Part shown: positions 7,284-13,987 of the stretch, piece after piece
Layout: each line of letters opens with the position of its first letter
Numbering within the stretch: the stretch's first letter is position 1
Origin: JAKVJE01 sp047722305
GTDB lineage: Bacteria; Actinomycetota; Actinomycetes; Actinomycetales; Microbacteriaceae
Assembly: GCA_047722305.1 (NCBI GenBank)
Contig: JBDNYM010000038.1
Location: 1-23,775 of the forward strand
DNA: 23,775 nucleotides
Reading direction: 5' to 3'
The notes under the pieces: generated by a model
What the model was told of the DNA's origin: nothing
The model's input: the letters and a program-made list of their open reading frames with translations, nothing else
Databases searched by the model: none
Position numbers and translations under genes: made by a program

Positions 7284-8681
7284 GTGTCTGATATCAGGGA
7301 ATCAACCGACACCAACGATGCCGGCGGGAACGTCCCCGCCCCGCAGCCGCGGGGGTCCCGGCGCGAGCACTCGGCCATCAGCAACGTCATCCGCGGCTCG
7401 CTGGGCAACCTGATCGAGTGGTACGACTGGTACATCTACTCGGCCTTCAGCGTGTACTTCGCCAAGGCGTTCTTCCCCAGCGACAACCCCACCGTCGAGC
7501 TGCTGCAGGCCATGGCCGTGTTCAGCCTCGGCTTCATCATGCGGCCGATCGGCGGCTGGTTCTTCGGCCGCTTCGCGGACCGGCATGGCCGTCGCGCCGG
7601 GCTGACGCTCAGCATCACGCTGATGGCCGCCGGGTCGCTCATCATCACCTGCACGCCCACCTTCGGCACCATCGGCCTGTTCGCGCCCATCCTGCTGCTG
7701 CTGGCCCGCGTGCTGCAGGGCTTCTCGGTGGGCGGCGAGTACGGCACCTCGGCGACCTACCTCTCCGAGGTGGCCACGCCCAAGTACCGCGGCTTCTACT
7801 CCAGCTTCCAGTACGTGACGCTGGTGTCGGGGCAGCTCATCGCCCTGCTGGTGCAGATCGTGCTGCAAGGGCTGATCAGCCGAGCCGAGATGTTCGCCTG
7901 GGGCTGGCGCATCCCGTTCTTCATCGGCGCGCTCGGCGCCATCGCGGTGCTGTATCTGCGGCGCAGCATGGCCGAGACCGTCAAGACGGTCGACACCGCC
8001 ACCGAGGTGCGCGGTCAGAAGGCCGGCACGCTGGCGCTGCTGTTCAAGTACCCCAAATCGTTCTTCATCGTGCTGGGTCTGACGTTCGGTGGCACCATCG
8101 CCTTCTACACCTACACGACCTACATGCAGCAGTTCATGGTCAACACCTCCGGCATCCCGGTCGAGACGGTGACGCGCATCAACTTCTTCGCGCTGCTCGT
8201 CTTCATGGTGCTGCAGCCGCTGTACGGCTGGATCTCCGACCACATCGGCCGGCGGGCCCTGCTGATCTTCTTTGGCGTGGGCGGCACCCTGCTGACGGTG
8301 CCCATCCTGACCCTGCTGGGCCGCACGTCCAGCGCCTGGGCGGCCTTCGGGCTCATGGTGCTGGCGCTGGTGGTGGTCGCCGGCTACACCTCGATCAACG
8401 CCATCGTGAAGGCCGAGCTGTTCCCCATGAAGGTGCGAGCCCTCGGCGTCGGCCTGCCCTATGCGCTCGCCAATGCGATCTTCGGCGGCACCGCCCCCAC
8501 GGTGGCGCTGTGGCTGAAGGACCAGGGGCACGAGAGCTGGTTCTTCTGGTATGTGACCATCGCCATCTTCATCTCGCTGCTCGTCTACATCTGGGGCATC
8601 GCCGACCACCGCAAGGTCAACACCGAGCTCGACCGCGATCAGGCCGAGCGGGATGCGGCCATCGCGGCGTCGTCGAAGTAG
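7284..8681 (+). CDS. MFS transporter of the metabolite:H+ symporter family, KgtP-like
   Basis: Twelve-helix proton symporter of 465 residues in the cytoplasmic membrane. It closely resembles what I recall of E. coli KgtP (2-oxoglutarate permease): SLGNLIEWYDWYIYSAFSVYFA, MRPIGGWFFGRFADRHGRR (loop 2-3 motif), LLLLARVLQGFSVGGEYGTSA, FYSSFQYVTL, YTTYMQQFMVN, KAELFPMKVRALGVGLPYA and a FFWYVT segment near the end. The substrate is probably a small dicarboxylate or oxoacid such as 2-oxoglutarate, but the MHS family also carries shikimate, citrate and betaines. The GTG start follows a strong GGAGGAGG ribosome site. The gene stands alone and converges with the quinone reductase gene, 19 bp apart. Confidence 0.88.
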   Translation: MSDIRESTDTNDAGGNVPAPQPRGSRREHSAISNVIRGSLGNLIEWYDWYIYSAFSVYFAKAFFPSDNPTVELLQAMAVFSLGFIMRPIGGWFFGRFADRHGRRAGLTLSITLMAAGSLIITCTPTFGTIGLFAPILLLLARVLQGFSVGGEYGTSATYLSEVATPKYRGFYSSFQYVTLVSGQLIALLVQIVLQGLISRAEMFAWGWRIPFFIGALGAIAVLYLRRSMAETVKTVDTATEVRGQKAGTLALLFKYPKSFFIVLGLTFGGTIAFYTYTTYMQQFMVNTSGIPVETVTRINFFALLVFMVLQPLYGWISDHIGRRALLIFFGVGGTLLTVPILTLLGRTSSAWAAFGLMVLALVVVAGYTSINAIVKAELFPMKVRALGVGLPYALANAIFGGTAPTVALWLKDQGHESWFFWYVTIAIFISLLVYIWGIADHRKVNTELDRDQAERDAAIAASSK

Positions 8682-8700
8682 TGAGGAGCGAGGGGCTGTT

Positions 8701-9303
8701 TCAGCTCCCGGAGGTCATCTTCGCGCGCCGGTGGGCCAGCGCGCGCACGTCGCTGAGGAAGCCGTTGCGGCGCTCCGGGGTGTCCGCCCGAAGCCCCATG
8801 CCGCCCAGCACCAGCACATCGGTGGTACGGATGCCGCACAGGCCGAGGATGTGCCGTCGCACCAGCCGCACCGGCGAGTTCGGGACGTACCGGGTGTAAA
8901 ACCCGGGGGCGCGGCTGGTGACCAGCAGCGACGCCGTCCGCCCGCCGAGCAGAGGTACCGGCGCGTGGCGTCCCGGTTCGTAGCGGAAGGCGACGCCGGG
9001 AGTGACCACGCGGTCGAACCAGCCGGTCAGGGTGGCCGGGAAGGTCGTCCACCACACCGGGAACTCGATGACGAGGTGCTCGGCCCAGCGCAGATCGTCC
9101 TGCCAGTCATCCACCGTGGCGTCGGGCTCCATGCGCTCGCGGTAGCCGAAGCGCAGCACGGGGTCGAACCGGGCCTGTGCCAGGTCGTGCATCCTCAGTT
9201 CGCCGCTGCCGGCGGCCTCGAAGGCGGCGCGATAGGTGGCGGCGACCGCCGCGCCGAAGCTGTCCGGGTCGGGATGGGCGGCGAGCAGTAGCGTCCTCGA
9301 CAT
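8701..9303 (-). CDS. Flavodoxin-fold NAD(P)H quinone oxidoreductase
   Basis: A 200-residue protein of the flavodoxin_2 family (NQO1/MdaB/KefF type), an FMN- or FAD-dependent two-electron quinone reductase in the cytosol. It begins MSRTLLLAAHPDPDSFGAA, the usual first strand and phosphate-binding region. EFPVWWTTFPATLTGWFDRV is the family's core segment, and GVAFRYEP and LGGRTASLLVTS follow. A strong AAGGAGAA ribosome site precedes the ATG at 9303. The upstream region contains a GCCACC-AGTGA-GGTGGC hairpin (9331-9347). Substrate unknown. Confidence 0.85.
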   Translation of the reverse strand: MSRTLLLAAHPDPDSFGAAVAATYRAAFEAAGSGELRMHDLAQARFDPVLRFGYRERMEPDATVDDWQDDLRWAEHLVIEFPVWWTTFPATLTGWFDRVVTPGVAFRYEPGRHAPVPLLGGRTASLLVTSRAPGFYTRYVPNSPVRLVRRHILGLCGIRTTDVLVLGGMGLRADTPERRNGFLSDVRALAHRRAKMTSGS

Positions 9304-9456
9304 GATCGGCGTTCTCCTTCATTCCGCGGCGCCACCAGTGAGGTGGCATCGGCGCCGCCCATCCAGCCTACCGATCCGGCGTCCCCCGTCATCCGCGCCG
9401 GCGGGGCCGGTGACTGCGGGCGCGGCGAGCGGCGGGGAGTCCCGTTCAGAGACGAC

Positions 9457-9489
9457 GAAAGCCCCCGGCGTCGAACGCCGAGGGCTTTC
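9457..9489 (-). terminator. Terminator hairpin downstream of rpmJ
   Basis: GAAAGCCC and GGGCTTTC form the outer stem, and GGCG/CGCC an inner stem, around a short loop. It begins about 31 bp beyond the rpmJ stop. The U-run is short, so it may work poorly; it could also serve as a two-way block. Confidence 0.6.
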
Positions 9490-9519
9490 TGCAGCTGAAG
9501 GAACTGGCTCGGCGGGGTG

Positions 9520-9642
9520 TCAGCCCTGCCGGCCGTTCCAGCGCGGGTTCTTCTTGTTGATGACGTAGGTGTGACCGCGACGGCGCACGATCTTCGACCC
9601 CGGCTTGCTCTTCAGCGACTTCAGAGATGCACGCACCTTCAT
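9520..9642 (-). CDS. rpmJ: Zinc-free ribosomal protein bL36 paralog
   Basis: Forty residues beginning MKVRASLKSLKSKPGSKIV and ending NPRWNGRQG, a typical short large-subunit protein bL36. The zinc-binding Cys/Cys/Cys/His set of the standard form is absent: there is no cysteine at all. This is the C-minus (YkgO-type) paralog made during zinc starvation. AAGGAGC lies 8 bp before the ATG. It is divergent from the Zur-type regulator and close to the cysteine-poor rpmB, rpmG and rpsN genes, which supports the role. Confidence 0.93.
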   Translation of the reverse strand: MKVRASLKSLKSKPGSKIVRRRGHTYVINKKNPRWNGRQG

Positions 9643-9717
9643 GGCGGTCGCTCCTTTCATCTACTCGCCCGGATTCGCACCCGAGAAAACTCATGGCACA
9701 GAAATGCCAGACAAGCC

Positions 9718-9747
9718 ACTATAGCCCCTCCGCTTGCAGCCTGCCTA
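9718..9747 (-). promoter_or_regulatory. Possible rpmJ promoter
   Basis: On the minus strand TAGGCA (9742-9747) and TATAGT (9718-9723) are 18 bp apart. The predicted start near 9711 leaves a leader of about 68 nt that contains the TGGCA/TGCCA dyad (9694-9709) and GAGTTTTCTC. Confidence 0.4.
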
Positions 9748-9767
9748 GTCGCGATGGGGGAGAAGTC

Positions 9768-9785
9768 CATTACCATTATCACTAT
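9768..9785. promoter_or_regulatory. Candidate Zur operator: three tandem Fur-type hexamers on the zur start
   Basis: CATTAC, CATTAT and CACTAT follow one another without gaps, ending inside the zur ATG (9784). Fur-family proteins bind arrays of such A+T-rich hexamers, and this is a low-G+C patch in a high-G+C region. TACCAT (9771-9776) within it is a TANNNT -10 box placed 7 bp before the ATG, so a bound repressor would cover the zur promoter. It lies about 20 bp upstream of the predicted rpmJ -35, so one site could control both directions. Confidence 0.5.
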
Positions 9786-10245
9786 GGCACCGAAGCGACG
9801 GCACACCGAGCAGCAGGGGGCAGTGGCCGCCGCATTGGACGACCTCGACGTCTTCATCTCCGCGCAGGACCTGCACCGACGGATGCAGGTGGCGGGCTCC
9901 GGCATCGGCGTCGCCACCGTCTACCGGGCGCTCAACCGGATGGTGGACGCGGGCGAGGCCGACGTCGACATCGACACGCAGGGCCAGCAGCTCTTCCGTC
10001 GCTGCCGCACCCCCGGGCACCACCACCACCTCATCTGCCGTCGCTGCGGCGCCGCGGAGGAGATCGCGGCCCCCGAGGTCGAGTCGTGGGCGCGGCGCAT
10101 CGGCGCCGAGCACGGCTACACCCAGCTCACGCACCACATCACCGTCGTCGGCCTGTGCCCCGACTGCACTGCCGCGATCGCCGCCGGGGCTCCGGAGACA
10201 CCCGAAAGCGGGAAAACGCCCGTAGAGTTGCGGGAAAACGCCTGA
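9784..10245 (+). CDS. zur: Fur-family zinc uptake regulator Zur
   Basis: A 153-residue transcriptional repressor that binds DNA when loaded with metal. The N-terminal winged helix contains ISAQDLHRRM and GVATVYRALNRMVDAGE, the usual recognition helix. The C-terminal dimer domain has four histidines (H79-H82) followed by LICRRCG (C85, C88) and ends with CPDC (C125, C128), the structural zinc pairs. Zur rather than Fur is inferred from the zinc-free ribosomal genes on both sides. The ATG at 9784 suits a leaderless message; an alternative ATG at 9754 would add MGEKSITIIT. The last 13 codons hold a 13-bp direct repeat and the probable promoter of rpmB. Confidence 0.88.
   Translation: MAPKRRHTEQQGAVAAALDDLDVFISAQDLHRRMQVAGSGIGVATVYRALNRMVDAGEADVDIDTQGQQLFRRCRTPGHHHHLICRRCGAAEEIAAPEVESWARRIGAEHGYTQLTHHITVVGLCPDCTAAIAAGAPETPESGKTPVELRENA
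10208..10242. repeat. 13-bp direct repeat in the 3' end of zur
   Basis: GCGGGAAAACGCC occurs at 10208-10220 and again at 10230-10242, identical, with starts 22 bp apart (two helical turns). The copies are read in different frames (SGKTP versus RENA), so protein repetition does not explain them. The second copy overlaps the -35 and spacer of the predicted rpmB promoter, as an operator would. Confidence 0.6.
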
Positions 10246-10256
10246 ATCCATAGTAT
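10228..10256 (+). promoter_or_regulatory. Probable promoter of the rpmB-rpmG-rpsN operon
   Basis: TTGCGG (10228-10233) and TAGTAT (10251-10256) are separated by 17 bp. The start near 10263 gives a leader of about 150 nt before rpmB. It lies within and just beyond the last codons of zur and is overlapped by the second 13-bp repeat. Confidence 0.5.
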
Positions 10257-10328
10257 TGATCGCTGGTTGCCCGGATCTCCGGATCGGCGTCCCTGCGCAG
10301 GCGGGTGCGGCGGCAGCCCCCGTACGTG

Positions 10329-10358
10329 CGTGTGATGCGAATGTGTGTGATGCGGACG
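10329..10358 (+). repeat. 15-bp tandem repeat in the rpmB leader
   Basis: Two adjacent 15-bp units share GTGTGATGCG exactly and match at 12 of 15 positions overall. They lie in the untranslated leader between the predicted start and a hairpin. No coding role is likely. They may be a paired protein-binding site. Confidence 0.4.
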
Positions 10359-10372
10359 TGCAGCAGAACTTC

Positions 10373-10388
10373 CCAGGCATGAGCCTGG
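10373..10388 (+). promoter_or_regulatory. Leader hairpin upstream of the rpmB ribosome site
   Basis: CCAGGC, loop ATGA, GCCTGG: a perfect 6-bp stem 15 bp before the GGAGG of rpmB. No T-run follows, so it is not a terminator. It could affect message stability or bind a regulator. Confidence 0.35.
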
Positions 10389-10413
10389 CTGATGAAAACC
10401 GTTGGAGGATGCA

Positions 10414-10650
10414 ATGGCAGCGAAATGCCAGGTCACTGGGGCCAAGCCCGGCTTCGGCTACAGCGTGTCGCACTCGCACCGCCGCACGAAGCGCCGGTTC
10501 GACCCGAACGTGCAGAAGAAGACCTACTTCGTCCCGTCCCTGGGACGCAAGGTCACCCTCGCCGTGTCGGCAAAGGGCATGAAGACGATCGATGCGCGCG
10601 GGATCGACGCCGTCGTCGCCGACCTGCAGGCGCGAGGGGAGCGCATCTGA
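10414..10650 (+). CDS. rpmB: Ribosomal protein bL28, zinc-free form
   Basis: A large-subunit protein of 78 residues: MAAKCQVTGAKPGFGYSVSHSHRRTKRRFDPNVQKK, then a short basic C-terminal half. The ATG at 10414 is chosen because GGAGG sits 5 bp upstream. Only one cysteine is present, so the CXXC zinc pairs of the standard actinobacterial form are missing. It is followed after 1 bp by rpmG, then rpsN, forming an operon. The first 18 bases are nearly repeated at 9693-9710 upstream of zur. Confidence 0.95.
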   Translation: MAAKCQVTGAKPGFGYSVSHSHRRTKRRFDPNVQKKTYFVPSLGRKVTLAVSAKGMKTIDARGIDAVVADLQARGERI

Positions 10651-10651
10651 C

Positions 10652-10819
10652 ATGGCCAAGTCCGCTGACATCCGCCCCATCATCAAGCTGCGCTCGACCG
10701 CCGGCACCGGGTACACGTACGTGACCCGCAAGAACCGCCGCAACGATCCGGATCGCCTCGTGCTGAAGAAGTACGACCCGGTCGCCCGCAAGCACGTCGA
10801 CTTCCGAGAGGAGCGCTAA
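10652..10819 (+). CDS. rpmG: Ribosomal protein bL33, zinc-free form
   Basis: A large-subunit protein of 55 residues starting MAKSADIRPIIKLRSTAGTG and containing YVTRKNRRNDPDRLVLKKYDP, the family core. It has no cysteine, so it cannot form the zinc ribbon of the standard paralog. It starts 1 bp after the rpmB stop, and the upstream gene contains a GAGGGGAG ribosome site. Expected to replace the zinc-binding bL33 during zinc limitation. Confidence 0.95.
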   Translation: MAKSADIRPIIKLRSTAGTGYTYVTRKNRRNDPDRLVLKKYDPVARKHVDFREER

Positions 10820-10821
10820 CC

Positions 10822-11127
10822 ATGGCCAAGAAGAGCATGATCGCGCGCAATGAGCAGCGCAAGGCGATCGTCGCCCGCTACTCGGAGCGTCGCGCCGAGC
10901 TGAAGAAGCAGCTGATCGACCCGGCCTCGACCGACGAGCAGCGCGAAGCCGCCCGCGTCGGGCTGCAGAAGCTGCCCCGCAACGCCTCCCCGGTGCGCGT
11001 GCGCGGCCGTGATTCCATCGATGGCCGCCCCCGCGGCTTCCTGAAGAAGTTCGGCGTCTCTCGCGTGCGTTTCCGCGAGATGGCTCACCGCGGTGAGCTG
11101 CCCGGAATCACCAAGTCCAGCTGGTAG
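10822..11127 (+). CDS. rpsN: Ribosomal protein uS14, zinc-free long form
   Basis: A small-subunit protein of 101 residues beginning MAKKSMIARNEQRKAIVARY and ending with GVSRVRFREMAHRGELPGITKSSW. The long form without cysteine replaces the 61-residue zinc-binding type, which bears CXXC pairs. AGAGGAGC lies before the ATG and 2 bp separate it from rpmG. It is the last clear member of the zinc-starvation operon; no terminator is evident before the HU gene, 89 bp on. Confidence 0.95.
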   Translation: MAKKSMIARNEQRKAIVARYSERRAELKKQLIDPASTDEQREAARVGLQKLPRNASPVRVRGRDSIDGRPRGFLKKFGVSRVRFREMAHRGELPGITKSSW

Positions 11128-11216
11128 GGTCCAACCGGCCCCGGCGGCCGTCGAGGATGATGACGCCGCGCCCGAGGCTTGCGATTCCCATCGCCCACTA
11201 CAAGGAGAGAAACACC

Positions 11217-11504
11217 ATGGCGAAGAAGACCGTCAACCGTTCCGAGCTCGTCTCGGAGATCGCCGAGCAGCTCGGCGCCACTCAGACTTCCGTGAACGGC
11301 GTGCTCGACGCCCTGTTCACCACCATCGCTTCGTCGGTCGCCGACGGAACCAAGGTCTCCATCCCCGGCTGGTTCTCCGCCGAGGCCACCACGCGCGCCG
11401 CTCGCACCGGCCGCAACCCGCGCACCGGCGAGTCCATCCAGATTCCGGCCAGCAAGGGCGTCAAGCTGACCGCCGGCAGCAAGCTCAAGGCCGCCGTCAA
11501 GTAG
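11217..11504 (+). CDS. HU-family histone-like DNA-binding protein
   Basis: A 95-residue nucleoid protein. It begins MAKKTVNRSELVSEIAEQLG, has IPGWFSAEATTRAARTGRNPRTGE (beta-arm region with the conserved RNPRTGE-type turn) and ends GSKLKAAVK. It lacks the long lysine/alanine tail of mycobacterial-type HU. CAAGGAGA lies 9 bp before the ATG. The gene follows the zinc operon in the same direction with an 89-bp gap, so read-through control is possible but unproven. Confidence 0.93.
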   Translation: MAKKTVNRSELVSEIAEQLGATQTSVNGVLDALFTTIASSVADGTKVSIPGWFSAEATTRAARTGRNPRTGESIQIPASKGVKLTAGSKLKAAVK

Positions 11505-11537
11505 TCCGCGCGAACGCGCACCTTCATCCGACACGCA

Positions 11538-11568
11538 CGAGCGCCCGAGGCCTATGCCCGGGCGCTCG
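11538..11568 (+). terminator. Hairpin downstream of the HU gene
   Basis: CGAGCGCCC and GGGCGCTCG form a perfect 9-bp stem with a 13-base loop, 33 bp after the stop. There is no T-run. It also marks the left edge of the helicase relic. Confidence 0.5.
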
Positions 11569-11580
11569 CGGCGTATCGGG

Positions 11581-11679
11581 CTGACGAGTCTCGACGGGCT
11601 CTCCTCGACCCGCCCCGTGCGCCCGGGCGACGTCCAGGTTGACCGCCGCGCGCGGGAATTCCTGGAGGGCTCCGCGCAG
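11581..11679 (+). pseudogene. Relic of the 3' end of a second Pif1-like helicase gene
   Basis: The frame from CTG at 11581 reads LTSLDGLSSTRPVRPGDVQ, then VDRRAREFLEGSAQ. This matches the C-terminus of the intact helicase (LTSLAGLYLTRPVRAGDIL, VDRRVQEFLSSASQ, from 13652) at about 21 of 34 positions by hand. Many differing codons are synonymous, so the two copies diverged while both encoded protein; this is not a recent duplicate. Nothing upstream resembles the rest of the helicase: the homology stops near the HU hairpin. The rest of 11505-11838 holds no gene I can support, apart from the hairpin and the doxX promoter/ribosome site region. Confidence 0.65.
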
Positions 11680-11838
11680 CGCGCAGGCGATGTTCCGAAC
11701 GGGCCGATCCGGGCGGAAAGCCCGGGGCGGCGGCGGGGAACCGGGTCCGATCCAGGGGTTTCCCTTCCCCCGGCGATGCGCCGTATCGTTATGGGTACAA
11801 CAACAAGCGGCATCCTCAATGGAGAAGAAGGCAGCGAC

Positions 11839-12366
11839 ATGAGCAGATCACAGACCGATGTCATCAACCGGAGCGCCGGCTCGCGCTATGTGCTCGCCCT
11901 CTTGCGGCTCGTCGTGGGGTTCATCTTCCTCTGGGCGTTCCTCGACAAGCTCTTCGGGCTGGGGTATTCGACGAAGCCGGCGATGGCCTGGATCAACGGG
12001 GGCAAGCCTGCGCAGGGCTTCCTCCTGCACCTCGAGGGCGGCCCGTTCAAGGACTTCTTCGCCTCCCTGGCGTCGCCGCTCGTCGACTGGCTGTTCATGC
12101 TCGGGATGCTCGGCGTCGGGCTCGCCGTCATGCTCGGCATCGGCCTGCGCCTGTCCGCGATCGCCGGCACGCTCATCATGGCCCTCATGTACTTCGCCGA
12201 GCTCCCCGGCGGATACCCGGACTCCACGAACCCGGTGGTCGACTACCACGTGGTCTACGCCCTGGCCCTGATCCTGTTCGCCTTCACCTACGCGGGCGAC
12301 ACCCTCGGCTTCGGACGGCCGTGGCGCGGCTGGAGCCTGGTCAAGGCTGCTCCCTGGCTGATCTGA
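11839..12366 (+). CDS. DoxX-family integral membrane protein
   Basis: A 175-residue protein with four or five hydrophobic helices. ALLRLVVGFIFLWAFLDKLFGLGY at residues about 18-41 is the typical DoxX/DoxD opening, then PAMAWINGGKPAQGFL and two or three further helices, with DSTNPVVDYHVVYALALI near the end. Relatives include the small subunit of thiosulfate:quinone oxidoreductase and oxidative-stress membrane partners; here the role is unknown. A GAAGG ribosome site precedes the ATG at 11839. The frame is open further upstream into the helicase relic, but that part is unlike DoxX proteins. Confidence 0.8.
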   Translation: MSRSQTDVINRSAGSRYVLALLRLVVGFIFLWAFLDKLFGLGYSTKPAMAWINGGKPAQGFLLHLEGGPFKDFFASLASPLVDWLFMLGMLGVGLAVMLGIGLRLSAIAGTLIMALMYFAELPGGYPDSTNPVVDYHVVYALALILFAFTYAGDTLGFGRPWRGWSLVKAAPWLI

Positions 12367-12454
12367 GGGAAGTCGGGGCCGGGCTGCAGCGGCGCGGCCG
12401 CGGCGGGGATCGGGCGACTCGCTCCGGTCTGCCGATGAGCCCAAACGAACCGGG

Positions 12455-12460
12455 GACAAT
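12455..12460 (+). promoter_or_regulatory. Possible -10 box of the helicase gene
   Basis: GACAAT differs by one base from TACAAT and ends 6 bp before the ATG at 12467. No ribosome site is seen, so the message is probably leaderless. Confidence 0.3.
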
Positions 12461-12466
12461 GGAACC

Positions 12467-13762
12467 ATGGCGGTGACATCCGAGGGCATTGCCCTCACCT
12501 CCGAGCAGCGGGCCGTGGTCGAGGCGGTCGAGCGCGGGCAGAGCCTGTTCGTCACCGGCCGGGCCGGCACCGGCAAGTCGACACTGCTGCACCACCTGGT
12601 GCGTACCCTCAAGGGCAAGGCGGCGGTGTGCGCCCCCACCGGCGTGGCGGCGCTGAACGTCGGCGGCCAGACCATCCACTCGCTGTTCGGTCTGGGCATC
12701 GGGGTGCAGGACGCGCAGCGGGTCGCCCGCCGGCTGCGCTCCGAGACGGCCGAGCTGCTCGCCGGCCTCGACACGCTCATCATCGACGAGGTCTCGATGG
12801 TGTCGGCCGACGTGCTCGACGCCATCGACCGGTGCCTCCGGCAGGCCAAGCACCGGCGCACCCCGTTCGGCGCCACCCAGATCATCATGTTCGGCGACCC
12901 CTACCAGCTGGCGCCCGTGCCGCCGCGGTCGCCCGACGAGCGGGCGTTCTATCACGAGCGCTACCGCAGCCAGTGGTTCTTCGACGCCGACGTGTGGCGC
13001 GAGGCCACGGTCAGCGTCTACGAGCTCACCGACATCCACCGCCAGACCGACGACGGCTTCAAACAGCTGCTCAACGCGGTGCGCGAGGGCCGGGTGCCGC
13101 CGCACTGGATCGCGCGCCTCAACCAGATCGGGCACCGCGACCCCGCCCCGGACGACCAGGTCATCACCCTGGCCACCACCAACCGCATCGTGGACGAGCG
13201 CAACCGACGGGCCCTGACCGATCTGCCCGGCACGGCGCGGACGCTGCATGCCGAAGTCGAGGGCGAGTTCGGCTCGGCCTTCCCCGCCGAGGCCGAGCTG
13301 CAGCTCAAGCGGGACGCCCAGGTCATGCTGCTGCGCAACGACGCCGACGGACGCTGGGTCAACGGGACGCTGGGGCGGGTCTCCGGCTTCGGCGACAAGA
13401 CCGTCAAAGTCGAGATCGATGGCACCGTCGAAGACGTCGAGCCCATCACCTGGGAGCGCTACCGCTACACGTTCGACCCTGCCCAGCACACCATCGACCA
13501 GGAAGAGGTCGGCGAGTTCATCCAGTACCCGCTGCGCCTGGCCTGGGCGGCCACCATCCACAAGTCGCAGGGGCAGACGTTCGACCAGGCCGTCATCGAC
13601 CTCGGACCGCGGGCCTTCAGCCCCGGCCAGACCTACGTGGCGCTCAGCCGGCTGACCAGCCTTGCCGGGCTGTACCTCACGCGGCCGGTGCGGGCCGGCG
13701 ACATCCTCGTCGACCGGCGGGTGCAGGAGTTCCTCAGCTCCGCCAGCCAAACGATGTTCTGA
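12467..13762 (+). CDS. Pif1-like superfamily 1 DNA helicase
   Basis: An ATP-driven helicase of 431 residues, related to Pif1/RecD2. Walker A is GRAGTGKST (31-39), Walker B is LIIDEVSMV (D107, E108), followed by IMFGDPYQLAPVP (motif III) and ELTDIHRQTDD (motif IV). Near the C-terminus AWAATIHKSQGQTFDQAVIDLG and YVALSRLTSLAGLYL are motifs V and VI. Such short Pif1-like proteins may resolve structured DNA or aid recombination; the exact job is unknown. There is no clear ribosome site. A diverged relic of its 3' end lies at 11581-11679, beyond the doxX gene. Confidence 0.9.
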   Translation: MAVTSEGIALTSEQRAVVEAVERGQSLFVTGRAGTGKSTLLHHLVRTLKGKAAVCAPTGVAALNVGGQTIHSLFGLGIGVQDAQRVARRLRSETAELLAGLDTLIIDEVSMVSADVLDAIDRCLRQAKHRRTPFGATQIIMFGDPYQLAPVPPRSPDERAFYHERYRSQWFFDADVWREATVSVYELTDIHRQTDDGFKQLLNAVREGRVPPHWIARLNQIGHRDPAPDDQVITLATTNRIVDERNRRALTDLPGTARTLHAEVEGEFGSAFPAEAELQLKRDAQVMLLRNDADGRWVNGTLGRVSGFGDKTVKVEIDGTVEDVEPITWERYRYTFDPAQHTIDQEEVGEFIQYPLRLAWAATIHKSQGQTFDQAVIDLGPRAFSPGQTYVALSRLTSLAGLYLTRPVRAGDILVDRRVQEFLSSASQTMF

Positions 13763-13798
13763 GGGCCGTGCCCTCGCTCACCCCCGTCCACCCCTCGT

Positions 13799-13819
13799 CG
13801 AACTCAGGACATCCGCCGG
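13799..13819 (+). repeat. Copy of the dispersed GAACTCAGGACATCC repeat
   Basis: CGAACTCAGGACATCCGCCGG, 37 bp after the helicase stop, closely matches the copies at 23.4 kb. The remaining 13763-13987 gap shows nothing else convincing except the ribosome site of the next gene. Confidence 0.55.
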
Positions 13820-13987
13820 TCAGGCGTCTGGCGGCGCGAGCCTGGCCGAGGCCGCCTCGATGCCCTGAACCGGGGCCCTGAAACGGGCGGGGCGGCATAC
13901 ACGCGGAGGCCGTTTTCAGCCATCCTGGGTAGCCTGCTCACGAACGCGCCGCAGCAGCGTGCGCGCCGAGACATGAGGAGGGGACAT

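Noticed and set aside
10379..10582. A possible upstream reading frame starting at the ATG in the rpmB leader hairpin.
   Set aside because: It runs through rpmB out of frame with arginine/serine-rich shadow sequence and has no ribosome site.
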